Assembly: GCA_026981935.1 (NCBI GenBank)
Contig: JALSIC010000100.1
Location: 1 to 40,176 of the forward strand
Length of the DNA stretch: 40,176 nt
Origin: Gammaproteobacteria bacterium
GTDB lineage: Bacteria > Pseudomonadota > Gammaproteobacteria > SZUA-140
Reading direction: 5' to 3'
Every line of letters starts with the position of its first letter. Positions within the stretch are counted from its first letter, which is position 1. Below the pieces are notes generated by a model. It was not told the origin of the DNA and searched no databases. It worked only from the letters and a program-made list of their open reading frames with translations. Positions 26,856-35,764 of this stretch are shown here, piece after piece. Position numbers and translations under genes: made by a program.

Positions 26856-27507
26856 TGGAAGTACCCAAGTGATTGAGATTCAATAGATACAGTCGTTCAC
26901 CATATGGCCTGGCACAGGCCCCCAGGAACCGTAATCCTGGGATGGAGGTGATTACCCAGGTTACAATTCGATTTGCCAGGGCTGTCCGTGTCGAGAGTTT
27001 TAACAAGCTGGCAGCAATGCATGTCAAGTTCAACATTGCGAGCAGCCCACGATGACTGCAAACAGCATTGTGATGTTTCTGGATAATAAAAACCACCCGG
27101 CATTATCATATTGTATTGGGCGTTTTATTCAAATTCCTGGAGATATCACAGTTCGATGGAATGAACCGTAATCTCCTTAAAGTATCACCGCAAATAAGCG
27201 GGGGTTATCGTGTGTTGGGGTTGGAAAAAGAATACAATTTCCCGCCGTGTTATCCGGTGGATACAAATTGGCATCTGGGTTTCGTATGCTGGGTCCAGGG
27301 AGCTGTAATGTGATATGTGCTCACTTATTTTGTTGACAGGCATGGCCGATTCATCATTATTGAGGCTTGTATTGCTGGCCGGCAGACTTCATATGGCCTG
27401 GATACAGGCCCTAAGGGTCAGAACCCAGGAAAGTGCAATATCTATCCCGGATTCAGCTACGCTTCTTCAGGCTACCTATGTCACACATTCAGGTGAATCT
27501 CAATAAA
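26856..27507. other. Gene-free stretch with decayed repeats
   Basis: No credible gene in 652 bases. ATATGGCCTGGCACAGGCCC near 26902 and ATATGGCCTGGATACAGGCC near 27391 are related short units. GTTCGATGGAATGAACCGTA near 27150 and CCCGGATTCAGCTACGCTTC near 27449 look like the two arms of a worn REP-like element of the 11218-11312 kind. Small frames here read through these repeats. The promoter of the plus-strand ELM1/fucosyltransferase/GT2 operon should lie at the right end. Confidence 0.5.
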
Positions 27508-28608
27508 ATGAAGAATCATGAGTCCGACTTGCCGCGTGTCTGGCTGCTTCTGGGTGACAAGCTTGGTGATAATACGCAAGTCAGAATTATTGCTGAAGCA
27601 TTGGGTCTGCCCTATGAGATTAAGAGGATTGTTCCCAGGAAAAAATATATATTTGGAAAACCGCGTTTCAGGCCTACCCTTCGGCACCTGGATATGGACA
27701 GATCGGATATTCTGAAACCACCATGGCCTGAGCTTGTCATGACCATTGGTCGCAGGCCGGCGATGGCAGCCCTGTGGGTAAAGAGACAGAGCAAGGGGGT
27801 AACAAAGGTCGTATTGATTGGGCGGCCGAGACGCGGAATCAGAAATTATGCGCTTGTCATTGTTCCTCCCCAGTATATTGTCCCAAAATGGGATAATATC
27901 ATTTCTCTGGACTACCCCCTTGTTCGCAGGGATCAAAAAGAGATCGAGAAACATGTCTGTGAATGGCGGGATAAGTTGCAGACCATGACACGCCCAATCA
28001 CGGCTGTTTTTGTTGGTGGTCCGACAAAGCCATTTTTGTTCGATGAGCATGTCGCTCGTGATATCTCGAGGCAGGTAACTAGATTTTGTTGTGAGGGCAG
28101 TATTTTTGTCGTGACGAGCCGGCGGACGCCAAAGGAGGTGGCGGATGCGCTTCAGGATTCCTTGAATGGGAGGGCGCTTTTTTATCGTTGGGGAGATCCT
28201 GAGTCAGGGAACCCGTATATTGCACTGCTTGGCTCAGCAGACCGTTTTGTTGTCACTGGGGATAGTATTTCGATGATGACAGAAGTTGCATGCGTGGGGA
28301 AACCCCTGTTCATATATCCTCTTCCATCAAAAACTGACACGTATTCCCATCTAAGAAAATACGTGGACGATATTTTATCGTCCAACAGGAAAACCGGGGA
28401 AAGAAGGTTTATCTACGATTTGATTGAAAAGTATTTGTATCGCCCTGGGTACTTTGGATATATGAGAGATATCACGATAGTGCATGATAAATTTATTCGG
28501 GCTGGTTATGCAGCTGTCTTGGGTGACGATATTAAAGGCTCAGCAGGGAAGCTGGAACAGGATCTGGGGACGGTAGTGCAAAGATTGAGGGTGCTGATGG
28601 AATGCTGA
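27508..28608 (+). CDS. ELM1-family protein, copy 2 (diverged)
   Basis: A 366-residue ELM1-family protein, clearly more diverged than copies 1 and 3. It keeps PRVWLLLGDKLGDNTQVRII, PPWPELVMTIGRRPAMAALW, VPPQYIVP, and VTGDSISMMTEVACVGKPLFIY. The GG-x-SGPYT motif of the others is GGPTKPFLF here, and it has an extra segment around residues 285-330 rich in Arg/Lys/Tyr. The ATG at 27508 has AGGTGA 11 bases upstream; an in-frame ATG at 27478 is possible. It overlaps the fucosyltransferase by 7 bases, so it belongs to a glycan operon, supporting a role in surface sugar or lipid handling rather than anything mitochondrial. Confidence 0.8.
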   Translation: MKNHESDLPRVWLLLGDKLGDNTQVRIIAEALGLPYEIKRIVPRKKYIFGKPRFRPTLRHLDMDRSDILKPPWPELVMTIGRRPAMAALWVKRQSKGVTKVVLIGRPRRGIRNYALVIVPPQYIVPKWDNIISLDYPLVRRDQKEIEKHVCEWRDKLQTMTRPITAVFVGGPTKPFLFDEHVARDISRQVTRFCCEGSIFVVTSRRTPKEVADALQDSLNGRALFYRWGDPESGNPYIALLGSADRFVVTGDSISMMTEVACVGKPLFIYPLPSKTDTYSHLRKYVDDILSSNRKTGERRFIYDLIEKYLYRPGYFGYMRDITIVHDKFIRAGYAAVLGDDIKGSAGKLEQDLGTVVQRLRVLMEC

Positions 28609-29477
28609 TGCTGAAAATGATCGCCCAGACAGGCAACAACATGTTTCAGTATGCAGCATGCAAGTCACTTGCCTCGAAAAAAGGATATGAATTCTCCTTC
28701 AGAGGAGGGAGAAAGGGAGCGCTCCTTGATTTTTTTGTGTTGGATGGGGAATCAAGATCCAGAGTAATATTTTCGGATATACGCTATCGTCTTGCAACCG
28801 TGGGAAGAAAGCGCGAATTCAGGCCAAGATACAAACAATACGAGCATGGTATCGTTTCTGAATGCTTTGATCCCGGTTTCTTTGAGGTCGAAGACTGGAC
28901 TACTATCAAGGGTTTTTTTCAGTCGCCTCGCTATTTTGAATGGAATAGGGAAAATATTTTGCGATGGTTTTCGCCTCGCGATCAATATATGTCTTACATA
29001 GAGTCTGTGGATAAGAGCTTGGAATGTAGAGCAAGCGAAAGGTGCTGCATCCATATAAGAAGGGGAGACTATGTTCGCATGGACAAGATTCAGAGAGGTA
29101 ATGGATGGGTCTTGCCATTGGGCTACTATCTCGAAGCGATCTCGATATTGCCGAGGGACATTTTTTATATCATCGTCTGCGATGATAAACACCATGCATC
29201 AAAAATGCTGGGTTTTCTGAAGGACAAGCTCATTGTCAGCAATACACCTGCTATTGTGGACATGTTTCTATTTACGCGATGCAAATATAACATTATCGCA
29301 AATAGCAGTTTTTCATGGTGGGGGGCATGGCTCAACAAGATGGAAGGAAAGGAAGTGATAGCCCCCAAATATCATCTTGGGTGGCCCGCCAGAATATGGT
29401 TTCCAGACGAAATCGCGGTGACTGGATGGAAATATGTTGATGTCCTGGATGCAATGCAAAAGCATGGCCCGTCATGA
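28602..29477 (+). CDS. GT11 alpha-1,2-fucosyltransferase-like protein
   Basis: A 291-residue glycosyltransferase of family 11. The N-terminal GNNMFQYA (residues 11-18) corresponds to the usual GNQMFQYA; HIRRGDY at 151-157 is the GDP-fucose-binding motif shared by alpha-1,2 and alpha-1,6 fucosyltransferases; NSSFSWWGAWL at 234-244 is the third family motif. It should transfer fucose from GDP-fucose to a glycan in the cytoplasm. GDP-fucose synthesis genes (gmd, fcl) are not in the window, so donor must come from elsewhere. It overlaps both neighbours (7 bases upstream, 4 bases downstream as ATGA), so the three genes are one operon. Confidence 0.9.
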   Translation: MLMLKMIAQTGNNMFQYAACKSLASKKGYEFSFRGGRKGALLDFFVLDGESRSRVIFSDIRYRLATVGRKREFRPRYKQYEHGIVSECFDPGFFEVEDWTTIKGFFQSPRYFEWNRENILRWFSPRDQYMSYIESVDKSLECRASERCCIHIRRGDYVRMDKIQRGNGWVLPLGYYLEAISILPRDIFYIIVCDDKHHASKMLGFLKDKLIVSNTPAIVDMFLFTRCKYNIIANSSFSWWGAWLNKMEGKEVIAPKYHLGWPARIWFPDEIAVTGWKYVDVLDAMQKHGPS

Positions 29478-30448
29478 GCATGGCAGATTCTGGCCAGGTT
29501 GATGTTTGTGTTGCTGTGTGTTCCTTGAACAGGCCGAAACAGCTGGCTACCTTGCTGGAGGCCATATGTACCCAGGAATTTCATAAAAACAGCCGGCCTG
29601 GCATATCGATTCTAGTCGTCGATAATGGGCCAGATGAAGCGACGAGACATGTATGCAAGTGCGTTGGAGAAAAATATTCTGAAGTCCCGATTCGCTATCT
29701 TGTTGAGCCTGTTCGAGGTATATCATTCGCGCGTAATACTGTTCTCGACCATGTTCCGGAGGGCAGTGATTATCTTATTCTGATAGATGATGACGAGGTT
29801 CCCTGTTCTAACTGGATCGATGAATTGATATTTTCCCAGAAAAGGTATGGGGTAGATATTGTCCGCGGACCGGTCTTTGCGGAATATGAAGAGAGCGTCC
29901 GAGAATGGGTCAAGCGCCGCCAATATTTCGGATGGCCACATGCGAAAATGGAGGATGGAGAGAAACTGGTAAAAGGGGCAACGAACAATGTATTGCTGAA
30001 CTGGAAAAAGTTGCGTCACATAGAGCTACGTTTTGATGAGCGACTTGCCAGAACGGGTGGGGAGGACGCGGTTTTCTTTAATCTCTTAATTCATCGGCAT
30101 GGCCTCAAGATTTGCTATGCTGAAAACGCACGTGTTTATGAAAGAATCTCGGATAAGCGGGCAAGTTTCTATTCTCTTCTGCGCTACCACTATCGCCTGG
30201 GTGCTAACAGGCTCCTTAAAAAGAGGCTAAGCCACCATGAGGGCTGCAGTTTCACGTACTCTGTTTTACTCCCTCACATGTGGCATGGCATGCGACATAT
30301 TTTCACTGGACTGGCTGGGATGATATTCATTTTAATTCCGGGCGCATGGCGAAATGGGGATGTATTTGATTCATTTTTCAGGGTTGCCAGAGGTATTGGT
30401 CATTTTGCGGGTCTGTTTGGAATAAATTACAGCTATTATGGGAAATGA
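29474..30448 (+). CDS. GT2 family glycosyltransferase
   Basis: A 324-residue GT-A fold glycosyltransferase. The nucleotide-sugar domain starts VDVCVAVCSLNRPKQLATLL; the metal-binding acidic run DDDE is at 105-108 (LILIDDDEVP); GGEDAVFF near 195 is the second catalytic region (ED). The C-terminal 60 residues include a hydrophobic stretch (MIFILIPGAW) that may sit on the membrane. It ends the three-gene AT-rich operon. The sugar added cannot be told. Just downstream begins a decayed insertion sequence. Confidence 0.9.
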   Translation: MSMADSGQVDVCVAVCSLNRPKQLATLLEAICTQEFHKNSRPGISILVVDNGPDEATRHVCKCVGEKYSEVPIRYLVEPVRGISFARNTVLDHVPEGSDYLILIDDDEVPCSNWIDELIFSQKRYGVDIVRGPVFAEYEESVREWVKRRQYFGWPHAKMEDGEKLVKGATNNVLLNWKKLRHIELRFDERLARTGGEDAVFFNLLIHRHGLKICYAENARVYERISDKRASFYSLLRYHYRLGANRLLKKRLSHHEGCSFTYSVLLPHMWHGMRHIFTGLAGMIFILIPGAWRNGDVFDSFFRVARGIGHFAGLFGINYSYYGK

Positions 30449-30457
30449 TCTCTAAGG

Positions 30458-30905
30458 GTCAAGTCCCAATTCTGCTGTAAATTCTTCTCCGCAGGATCAG
30501 AGTTGCATTGGTTTCAGTGGTCGATGCTGACCACCTTTTCCACCTCCTGGTTGGCAGGCCGCTGGGCCTCCCACCATTCGTGAAAGTCACTCATGTCCAG
30601 GTAGCGTCGGCCTTGCCACTCCTCGTGGATCTCCGCCACCAGGGCGCCGATGAGGCGATGGGCCTATTCCTGATCCGGATCACCCGCTCCCGCCGGCGTA
30701 TTTCCTGGATCAGCCGCTCCTGCATGTTGGTCGATTTCAGCCGCCGGCGATACTTCTCCGGCAAGGCCAGCACCGCCAGCGCATCCTCCAGTCCCTCCTC
30801 CAGGCAGGTCACCGCCCTGGGGGCCTTCTGCTCCATCTCCTCCATCAGGGCGTGGGCCTTCTCCCGCGCCTCGGCCGCCGTCTCCGACCGGAATACCCGC
30901 CCCCT
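30458..30905 (-). pseudogene. IS256-family transposase, C-terminal remnant
   Basis: Only the C-terminal part of a Mutator/IS256-type transposase remains: FRSETAAEAREKAHALMEEM, EDALAVLALPEKYRRRLKST, NMQERLIQEIRRRERVIRI. Near 30667 an in-frame TAG and a frame change follow; the last part (HRLIGALVAEIHEEW...EKVVSIDH) then runs to a stop at 30514. Beyond it, GGGTCAAGTCCC at about 30458 is a likely end of the element. It is joined at about 30905 directly to an IS630 remnant, so the upstream two-thirds of the gene is lost. It cannot be active. Confidence 0.8.
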
Positions 30906-31505
30906 CCGCCTTGGCACGTCGCGAAATCTCCGGGTATTCCTCCTCCAGCCACTTCTTCACCTGCACCGGATTCCGTTCATAGGCCCGCTTGATCGGCTTC
31001 TGCGGCGTATAGCCCCAGCGTCGCAGGTATTCCCCAACCGTGCGCACCGGACCTGTCAACCGACCAGAATCCGAAGGAGACAAGTGACCCGACTCGTACG
31101 GCCTGGTCAGCCAAGTAAAAAACCGTTGAAAACCGGACATCTCGAATCGGTGAAAAGCGGACATCCTCCGTCGGCGTTGACACACAGCGCAAAACCCAGC
31201 TTCAACTGGTCCGGCGCCTTGTCACAGATCAACCGCTGAATGCGCTTCTCCTGCTCCCGTGTCAGCCGCCGTCCCGAACCCGGCTTACGACCACGTTTCT
31301 TTACATTCACAGCTTTCCTGCCACCTGCCTCCCAGGCCGCGTGGGCTGTGCGGGCACTGTTGATGCTCAACTCGGCCTCTTGCGCCACTTCCTGCCAGGT
31401 CTTTCCCTTCTGTCGAAGCTTCACCGCTCTTCTCCGGCGCTCGTTCAGTGCCTCCAGCGGAAGCTTGCGTGCGTCACTCTTTTCCATTAATGCCTCCTCG
31501 CTCAA
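30906..31505 (-). pseudogene. IS630-family transposase remnant
   Basis: The N-terminal helix-turn-helix part of an IS630-type transposase (RRRAVKLRQKGKTWQEVAQE to APDQLKLGFAL) reads from about 31487 down to 31183. It is interrupted by a 129-base foreign segment, with loss of some 15-20 codons, then resumes in another frame as VRTVGEYLRRWGYTPQKPIK to RRAKAEG at about 31053-30906. The catalytic DDE region is missing, replaced by the IS256 remnant. The left end of the element is probably within 31506-31549. Confidence 0.8.
31054..31182. mobile_element. 129-bp element with inverted ends inside the IS630 remnant
   Basis: The ends are TGTCAACCGAC (31054) and, inverted, TGTCAACGCCGAC (ending 31182). 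Near the right end two related units occur in the same direction: CGTTGAAAACCGGACATC from 31124 and CGGTGAAAAGCGGACATC from 31148. Terminal TGTCA with internal repeated binding-site-like units resembles IS21-type ends, so this may be an internally deleted IS21-like element. It has no coding capacity. Confidence 0.5.
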
Positions 31506-31549
31506 GGAGACAGTAATATATCAATATTTTGTTGCCGGATTAATAAGTA

Positions 31550-32437
31550 TCAATAATCAGCGGGACTCGTCGGTATCCCCTTGGATGACATTTCATCTTT
31601 CTTGCGTAAATAAACAGAATGATTTTTTGAGTTCCCTTTGGGATACCAGATTATTCCATCTTCAGTAAAGTTCAAGTCAATTATTGGATATTTCAGCCCC
31701 GAGAACTTCAGCTTTCCATGCTTGGCATATCTTTTGAAAAAATCATACAAAATTATTTGGTCAATTTTCTCTATGAGAACCTTGTTTTCGATGAAACGGC
31801 GGATTTGATTGCTGACATCGCTAAGGAATGACAGGCCGCTGGAGGTAGGCCGAACATATAATGTGCCGGCAAGCAGTTTTGTATTATCCCCCCGTTTATC
31901 GAATCTTTCGTAGAAAGCAACATCAATGTTTTTTTTCTCAAATCCGCTCATTTGAACGTCAATGTCCCTTATCAGCAATGCATCGATATCGAGGCACATA
32001 GATGGAAGGTTGAATTTCCTGACGATTTCATGGAAACGATAGAATCTCGTCGCGTAATAAAACCTCCCCTTCTTCTCAGAGTCCAATTCTGATAGATCAA
32101 CATGTTCCCAGCTGAAAGAGAGAGGATACCTCGTGTGTCTCCTGAAGTCAGACAGCCAGTCAATTTGGCATTTTTCAGGATTGAAGAGATGCACATGGAC
32201 AGCCGATTGATTTGTATTGGTGTAAATTGCGTTTAGAAATGCAGCGCCATAGGAATGGAAATACACTGAGTCTGCAGCCGTGTAGAACAACAAGGAGGAC
32301 CTTACATCATCAGGATAGTTTGTCGCTGGGTTTTCCAGTCTTATAATGGGAGTTGCAGTATTATTAGGTAGTGTAAGGTCCATCCAGCGATAGCAGGCCT
32401 TTCCCCATATTTTCCTGATATGCTTATTGATCTTCAT
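31550..32437 (-). CDS. Putative DxD glycosyltransferase
   Basis: A 295-residue protein not assigned to a named family with confidence. MCLDIDALLIRDID (DID at 150-152) looks like the metal/nucleotide-sugar site of a GT-A enzyme, and FYTAADSVYFHSYGAAFLNA near residue 51 resembles the start of such folds. Mostly soluble and rich in Lys, Phe and Tyr, with AT-rich codons. Its ATG overlaps the stop of the O-antigen ligase-like gene by 4 bases, so both are expressed together. The probable role is adding a sugar to the glycan handled by that membrane protein. Its 3' end abuts the insertion-sequence remnants. Confidence 0.65.
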   Translation of the reverse strand: MKINKHIRKIWGKACYRWMDLTLPNNTATPIIRLENPATNYPDDVRSSLLFYTAADSVYFHSYGAAFLNAIYTNTNQSAVHVHLFNPEKCQIDWLSDFRRHTRYPLSFSWEHVDLSELDSEKKGRFYYATRFYRFHEIVRKFNLPSMCLDIDALLIRDIDVQMSGFEKKNIDVAFYERFDKRGDNTKLLAGTLYVRPTSSGLSFLSDVSNQIRRFIENKVLIEKIDQIILYDFFKRYAKHGKLKFSGLKYPIIDLNFTEDGIIWYPKGNSKNHSVYLRKKDEMSSKGIPTSPADY

Positions 32438-33621
32438 GAGTGCTGGAATCTTGAATTGTCATATCGCATGCCGATACATGTTGCAACAGCCATTATGACG
32501 GGAAACCAGAAGTATAACCAGATTTCACGGGGCCTGCTGACAAGAATATCGAAGTCGGGCATCAAGCAAAGCAATGCATATAGTAGCAGCGCCATGTATA
32601 GCGGCTCATCATTATTCCTCAGCAAATACCAGCCGCTTTTGAGCCCTTCAAAAAAAATGGCGATAAGAAGCAGAAGACCTATTATGCCCGTATACCATGC
32701 AGTTGCGAGAATTGCGCTGTGAGGATGATTAAATACGACATCCTTGACGGAAACGAGAAAACTGGAGCATAGGCCATATCCCAACAGCCAGGCTTCCCTT
32801 GCCTGACTGATTGTCATTTGCCATATGTCCTGTCTGTAGTGGAGAGTTATATTGGAGAAACGGCTTATTAACCCGTCTCCTATAGTCCACACAACAATGA
32901 TTATCGACAATAAAAAAGGCAATATCAGATGCCAGGCGCCTTTCCTCAGGTAGAATGCGACAAGGAGAGATAGACCGGTGGCAGAGGCAATGGCGGCATT
33001 TCTGCTTTGAGATATCAGTACAAATGAGAAAAAAATAATGCCCAGACATATATACAACACTTTGGTTGCCGGTAATCTGCTAGAAAATGCAAGCCCTGCC
33101 GTCAATACAAAGAGAAGACCATAGGAAACGCCGATCGTATTGGGGTTGCTGAACTGTGCCAGGGACTCAAGGCGTGGTCCTGTAAATATATCAGACGGCC
33201 CGTAGGTAAAGATATATGCCACGCTTGTAATGCCTATGATAACCAGCGCATTTCTCAACCATGGATGGAATATCTCGTGATGCCGGGACTTAAGGAGAAA
33301 CAAGGCGAAGGCAAACGATAATGTGATGATTGATTCAGATACTGCTCTGACAATACATTCTATATCGCTTTCATGGCTCCATATCACGCTCGCTGCATGA
33401 TAGCCTATGAATGCAACCGTATAAATGAGTATTCTGTCCCTCCATACATGTCGGTATTGCCATGCAGCAATCATGGCAGGAATAAAAACGAGCAGGTAAT
33501 AGAATGAATATTGGAGGTATCTTTCCGGGAGTATGAAATATCCTGATATAAACAAAGGCAATGTTACTGCCAGTATATGAACCGTGAGCGGCCGCTTTTG
33601 ATTATTATTGTATTGCAACAC
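32434..33621 (-). CDS. O-antigen ligase/polymerase-like membrane protein
   Basis: A 395-residue polytopic protein with at least ten hydrophobic segments and the Wzy_C/WaaL-type region: SQSRNAAIASATGLSLLVAF, then a large loop with YRQDIWQMTISQAREAWLLGYG and NHPHSAILATAWYTGIIGLLLL. The arginine and histidine in these loops correspond to residues important in O-antigen ligases. It should join or polymerise undecaprenyl-linked glycans at the periplasmic face; whether it is ligase or polymerase cannot be told. Start 33621 has no strong ribosome site. AT-rich codons mark it as part of the acquired island. Confidence 0.85.
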   Translation of the reverse strand: MLQYNNNQKRPLTVHILAVTLPLFISGYFILPERYLQYSFYYLLVFIPAMIAAWQYRHVWRDRILIYTVAFIGYHAASVIWSHESDIECIVRAVSESIITLSFAFALFLLKSRHHEIFHPWLRNALVIIGITSVAYIFTYGPSDIFTGPRLESLAQFSNPNTIGVSYGLLFVLTAGLAFSSRLPATKVLYICLGIIFFSFVLISQSRNAAIASATGLSLLVAFYLRKGAWHLILPFLLSIIIVVWTIGDGLISRFSNITLHYRQDIWQMTISQAREAWLLGYGLCSSFLVSVKDVVFNHPHSAILATAWYTGIIGLLLLIAIFFEGLKSGWYLLRNNDEPLYMALLLYALLCLMPDFDILVSRPREIWLYFWFPVIMAVATCIGMRYDNSRFQHS

Positions 33622-33754
33622 ATGACTCCGTTGACAGGGTGATGAGGGACATGAATCTCATCATGTTGCCCCATGAACCTTCATGCTTTTTGGCCATGAC
33701 TTGGCTTGGGGCGATGTATGGTCTCCATTCCGGCATGGATTGGTTATACATCCT

Positions 33755-34636
33755 TTATGATGCCGTATGGAACGACACACTTATCAAACCGTGTTGCTTA
33801 CTGCATAGTTGATCGAGTGTTGGTAGTTTTCCAGGGCGATTCAGGTTTCCTCCGAATGAATATTCGCGAATCATCCTTCTTCGATATTTGTTGAACAAAT
33901 AGTTTCCATAGGTTTCATATTCGGAGAACGGTGATATCGTATTGCGGCTGATATGCTTCATGATTGCCTCATCCCAGTAAAGGCCGGTATGTGATTCGAT
34001 CTCGTTCTTCATCTCTCTAATAATCTGCTTGTTGAAAAGCATGTAGTGACTGATAAATGACAAAATAGATGTTCTCTGGAGTTCGAGTATTTTGGCTAGT
34101 AGTTCATGGTAGGGAGGGTGGTATGACTCCGAGACGTGCATGACATATTGATTGTTCCTGTAAAAGGTGATTGGGCGTAGAAAAATGGTGTCTGAATCAA
34201 CAACGAGATAGTTTTCCATTTCGCAGAACTTGTCCGCAGAAATCTTGATGAATTGCTGTTTGAGCCAGCCGCTGCGGTCTATGCCTTTGTAGAAATACTC
34301 ATAGAAATTATTCCCTCTATCGATAACATCATCATCCCGAATATAGGAAATATTGTCCTGATTGATGAAGTTTCTTGCCTTGGCGGTATCAGGGGAAACA
34401 ACATATATCCTGTTGACTGGGTGGCGTACGAATCTTCTGACCGACTCTATGGTCAACGATAGAACATGATGGTCTTTTTCTGCAGATGGTATGACAACAT
34501 CTATTTTGAGATCAGAAAACTGTTTATTGCTGCTTTCTGAGTAGTTAGATCTGATATTTTTCAGGAACAGGGCATAAATCGAGCGCACAGGGTTGAATTT
34601 CATCATTTTCTTCGTTGCTGTTTTCGGGGTTCTCAT
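33755..34636 (-). CDS. DUF6492-like putative glycosyltransferase
   Basis: A 293-residue protein resembling DUF6492. IDVVIPSAEKDHHVLSLTIE at 45-64 is a glycosyltransferase-like opening strand, and LVVDSDTIFLRP (DSDT 147-150) is a DxD site. HYMLFNKQIIREM near residue 217 and GLYWDEAIMKHI near 243 look like acceptor-side elements. The start at 34636 could instead be either of two methionines at residues 11-12, because the basic first ten residues (RTPKTATKK) are of uncertain status. Its role is probably in the same surface glycan; no specific sugar can be named. Confidence 0.68.
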   Translation of the reverse strand: MRTPKTATKKMMKFNPVRSIYALFLKNIRSNYSESSNKQFSDLKIDVVIPSAEKDHHVLSLTIESVRRFVRHPVNRIYVVSPDTAKARNFINQDNISYIRDDDVIDRGNNFYEYFYKGIDRSGWLKQQFIKISADKFCEMENYLVVDSDTIFLRPITFYRNNQYVMHVSESYHPPYHELLAKILELQRTSILSFISHYMLFNKQIIREMKNEIESHTGLYWDEAIMKHISRNTISPFSEYETYGNYLFNKYRRRMIREYSFGGNLNRPGKLPTLDQLCSKQHGLISVSFHTAS

Positions 34637-35017
34637 TTGGGTTGATTTGGAGTGTGCCGATTCTCAGGATTTATGCCAAAGGTTGTAATCGTCATGCTCT
34701 GAATGCGTCCTCAGAGTGCAGGGTCAGGAAAGAGCGCAAGGCATTTCTGGATTTCATTACAGCTCAAATCTGATTGTTCATGCCAGGGATACATGCGACT
34801 CCCGGCAATATTGCAGTAGTGATCGTACTATGGTCCATTATACTCCAGTCAGCAATTTGTCATTTCAAATGTCAGCCTGCCGCGTTTTATTTCTTGCATG
34901 TCAGCGGCCATACAACAGTAATGTTTGTTTTTGTCTCGGTTTCCCTGAAAATTGCAGTCTGGAAACATTTGAAATGCAATTAGAACATGTGTGTCATGAG
35001 GCGAGTGTCCGTGATGT
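34637..35017. other. Gene-free AT-rich gap
   Basis: 381 bases between two minus-strand genes. A short plus-strand frame exists but has no ribosome site or recognisable motif. No repeat, RNA gene or clear terminator was seen. It may hold the promoter of the DUF6492-like gene. Confidence 0.5.
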
Positions 35018-35731
35018 TCAGGGGGAGTAGCGGTATAGAAGGTCTATAGTGTCCAACTTGTCTGCAACTCCTCGGTCCACGCAAAGCACGACACAACCGC
35101 GTTTCTTCCCTGTTTCCATGGCAGGGTCTGTAGACGGGTAGTAAATCGCTAAATTCAGATTTTCCAACCTTTCCAGGTACTTTAATTGTAGAGTCTTGTG
35201 CGGTCCATAGCTGTCATAAGTGTAATCAGTTCCAGGTACATTGAAATCGTCTATCATTACGATGGCTTTGTGCCAATTGCTGAAGATAATCTCAACCTCT
35301 TGCAGCAATGGAAGATCATCACCCCAGTGCGCATCGAGGTAAAAAAATACGGGCGCTTCGTTATATAGGCCTTGTTTGGAAAGGTCACGAAGAAAGTCTC
35401 TGCTGTCCTGGCAAAAGACATGGACATGGTTCTTGCTTTTAAAGCGGCGGCGTGAATAAAAAAAATACCTTTTGTTTAGTTCACATGTATAAACGGGGGG
35501 GCCACAATCGGAAAAAAGTGCTGTTGTTGTGCCACGGAAGGTGCCGGTTTCGATGATTGCCTGGGGAGCGGTTACCCGCATAATTTCATTGTAGAGTAAA
35601 ACACGGTATTCTTGCCCGTTGAATGGCCCGCCAAATTTATTTTTTAGTTTGGGCTTGAACAGGTAATCTATCTCTCCCAGGAGGCGGGGGGTAAGGACCT
35701 TTGTCAATATTTTGTCGATTTGTCTTGCCAT
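35018..35731 (-). CDS. SAM-methyltransferase / cephalosporin hydroxylase-like protein
   Basis: A 237-residue class I Rossmann-type protein. IIETGTFRGTTTALFSDC at about 59-76 is the SAM-binding loop; FFYLDAHWGDDLPLLQEVE at about 129-147 and AIVMIDDFNVPG follow the pattern of the cephalosporin hydroxylase/glycan methyltransferase group. The last third carries YDSYGPHKTLQLKYLERLENL. ATG 35731 is chosen; a TTG at 35764 would add 11 residues. Proteins of this type often lie in O-antigen and exopolysaccharide loci and may methylate sugars. Whether it is a methyltransferase is uncertain. AT-rich codons. Confidence 0.65.
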   Translation of the reverse strand: MARQIDKILTKVLTPRLLGEIDYLFKPKLKNKFGGPFNGQEYRVLLYNEIMRVTAPQAIIETGTFRGTTTALFSDCGPPVYTCELNKRYFFYSRRRFKSKNHVHVFCQDSRDFLRDLSKQGLYNEAPVFFYLDAHWGDDLPLLQEVEIIFSNWHKAIVMIDDFNVPGTDYTYDSYGPHKTLQLKYLERLENLNLAIYYPSTDPAMETGKKRGCVVLCVDRGVADKLDTIDLLYRYSP

Positions 35732-35764
35732 TGAGATGTTCGATCTTGGGTGACAACTGGCCAA

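Noticed and set aside
26848-27096. Small 82-codon minus-strand frame before ELM1 copy 1
   Set aside because: It translates through a worn repeat and has no recognisable motif; probably not a gene.
34716-35030. Plus-strand 104-codon frame in the 34.7-35.0 kb gap
   Set aside because: No ribosome site, no motif, cysteine- and histidine-scattered composition typical of random AT-rich DNA.
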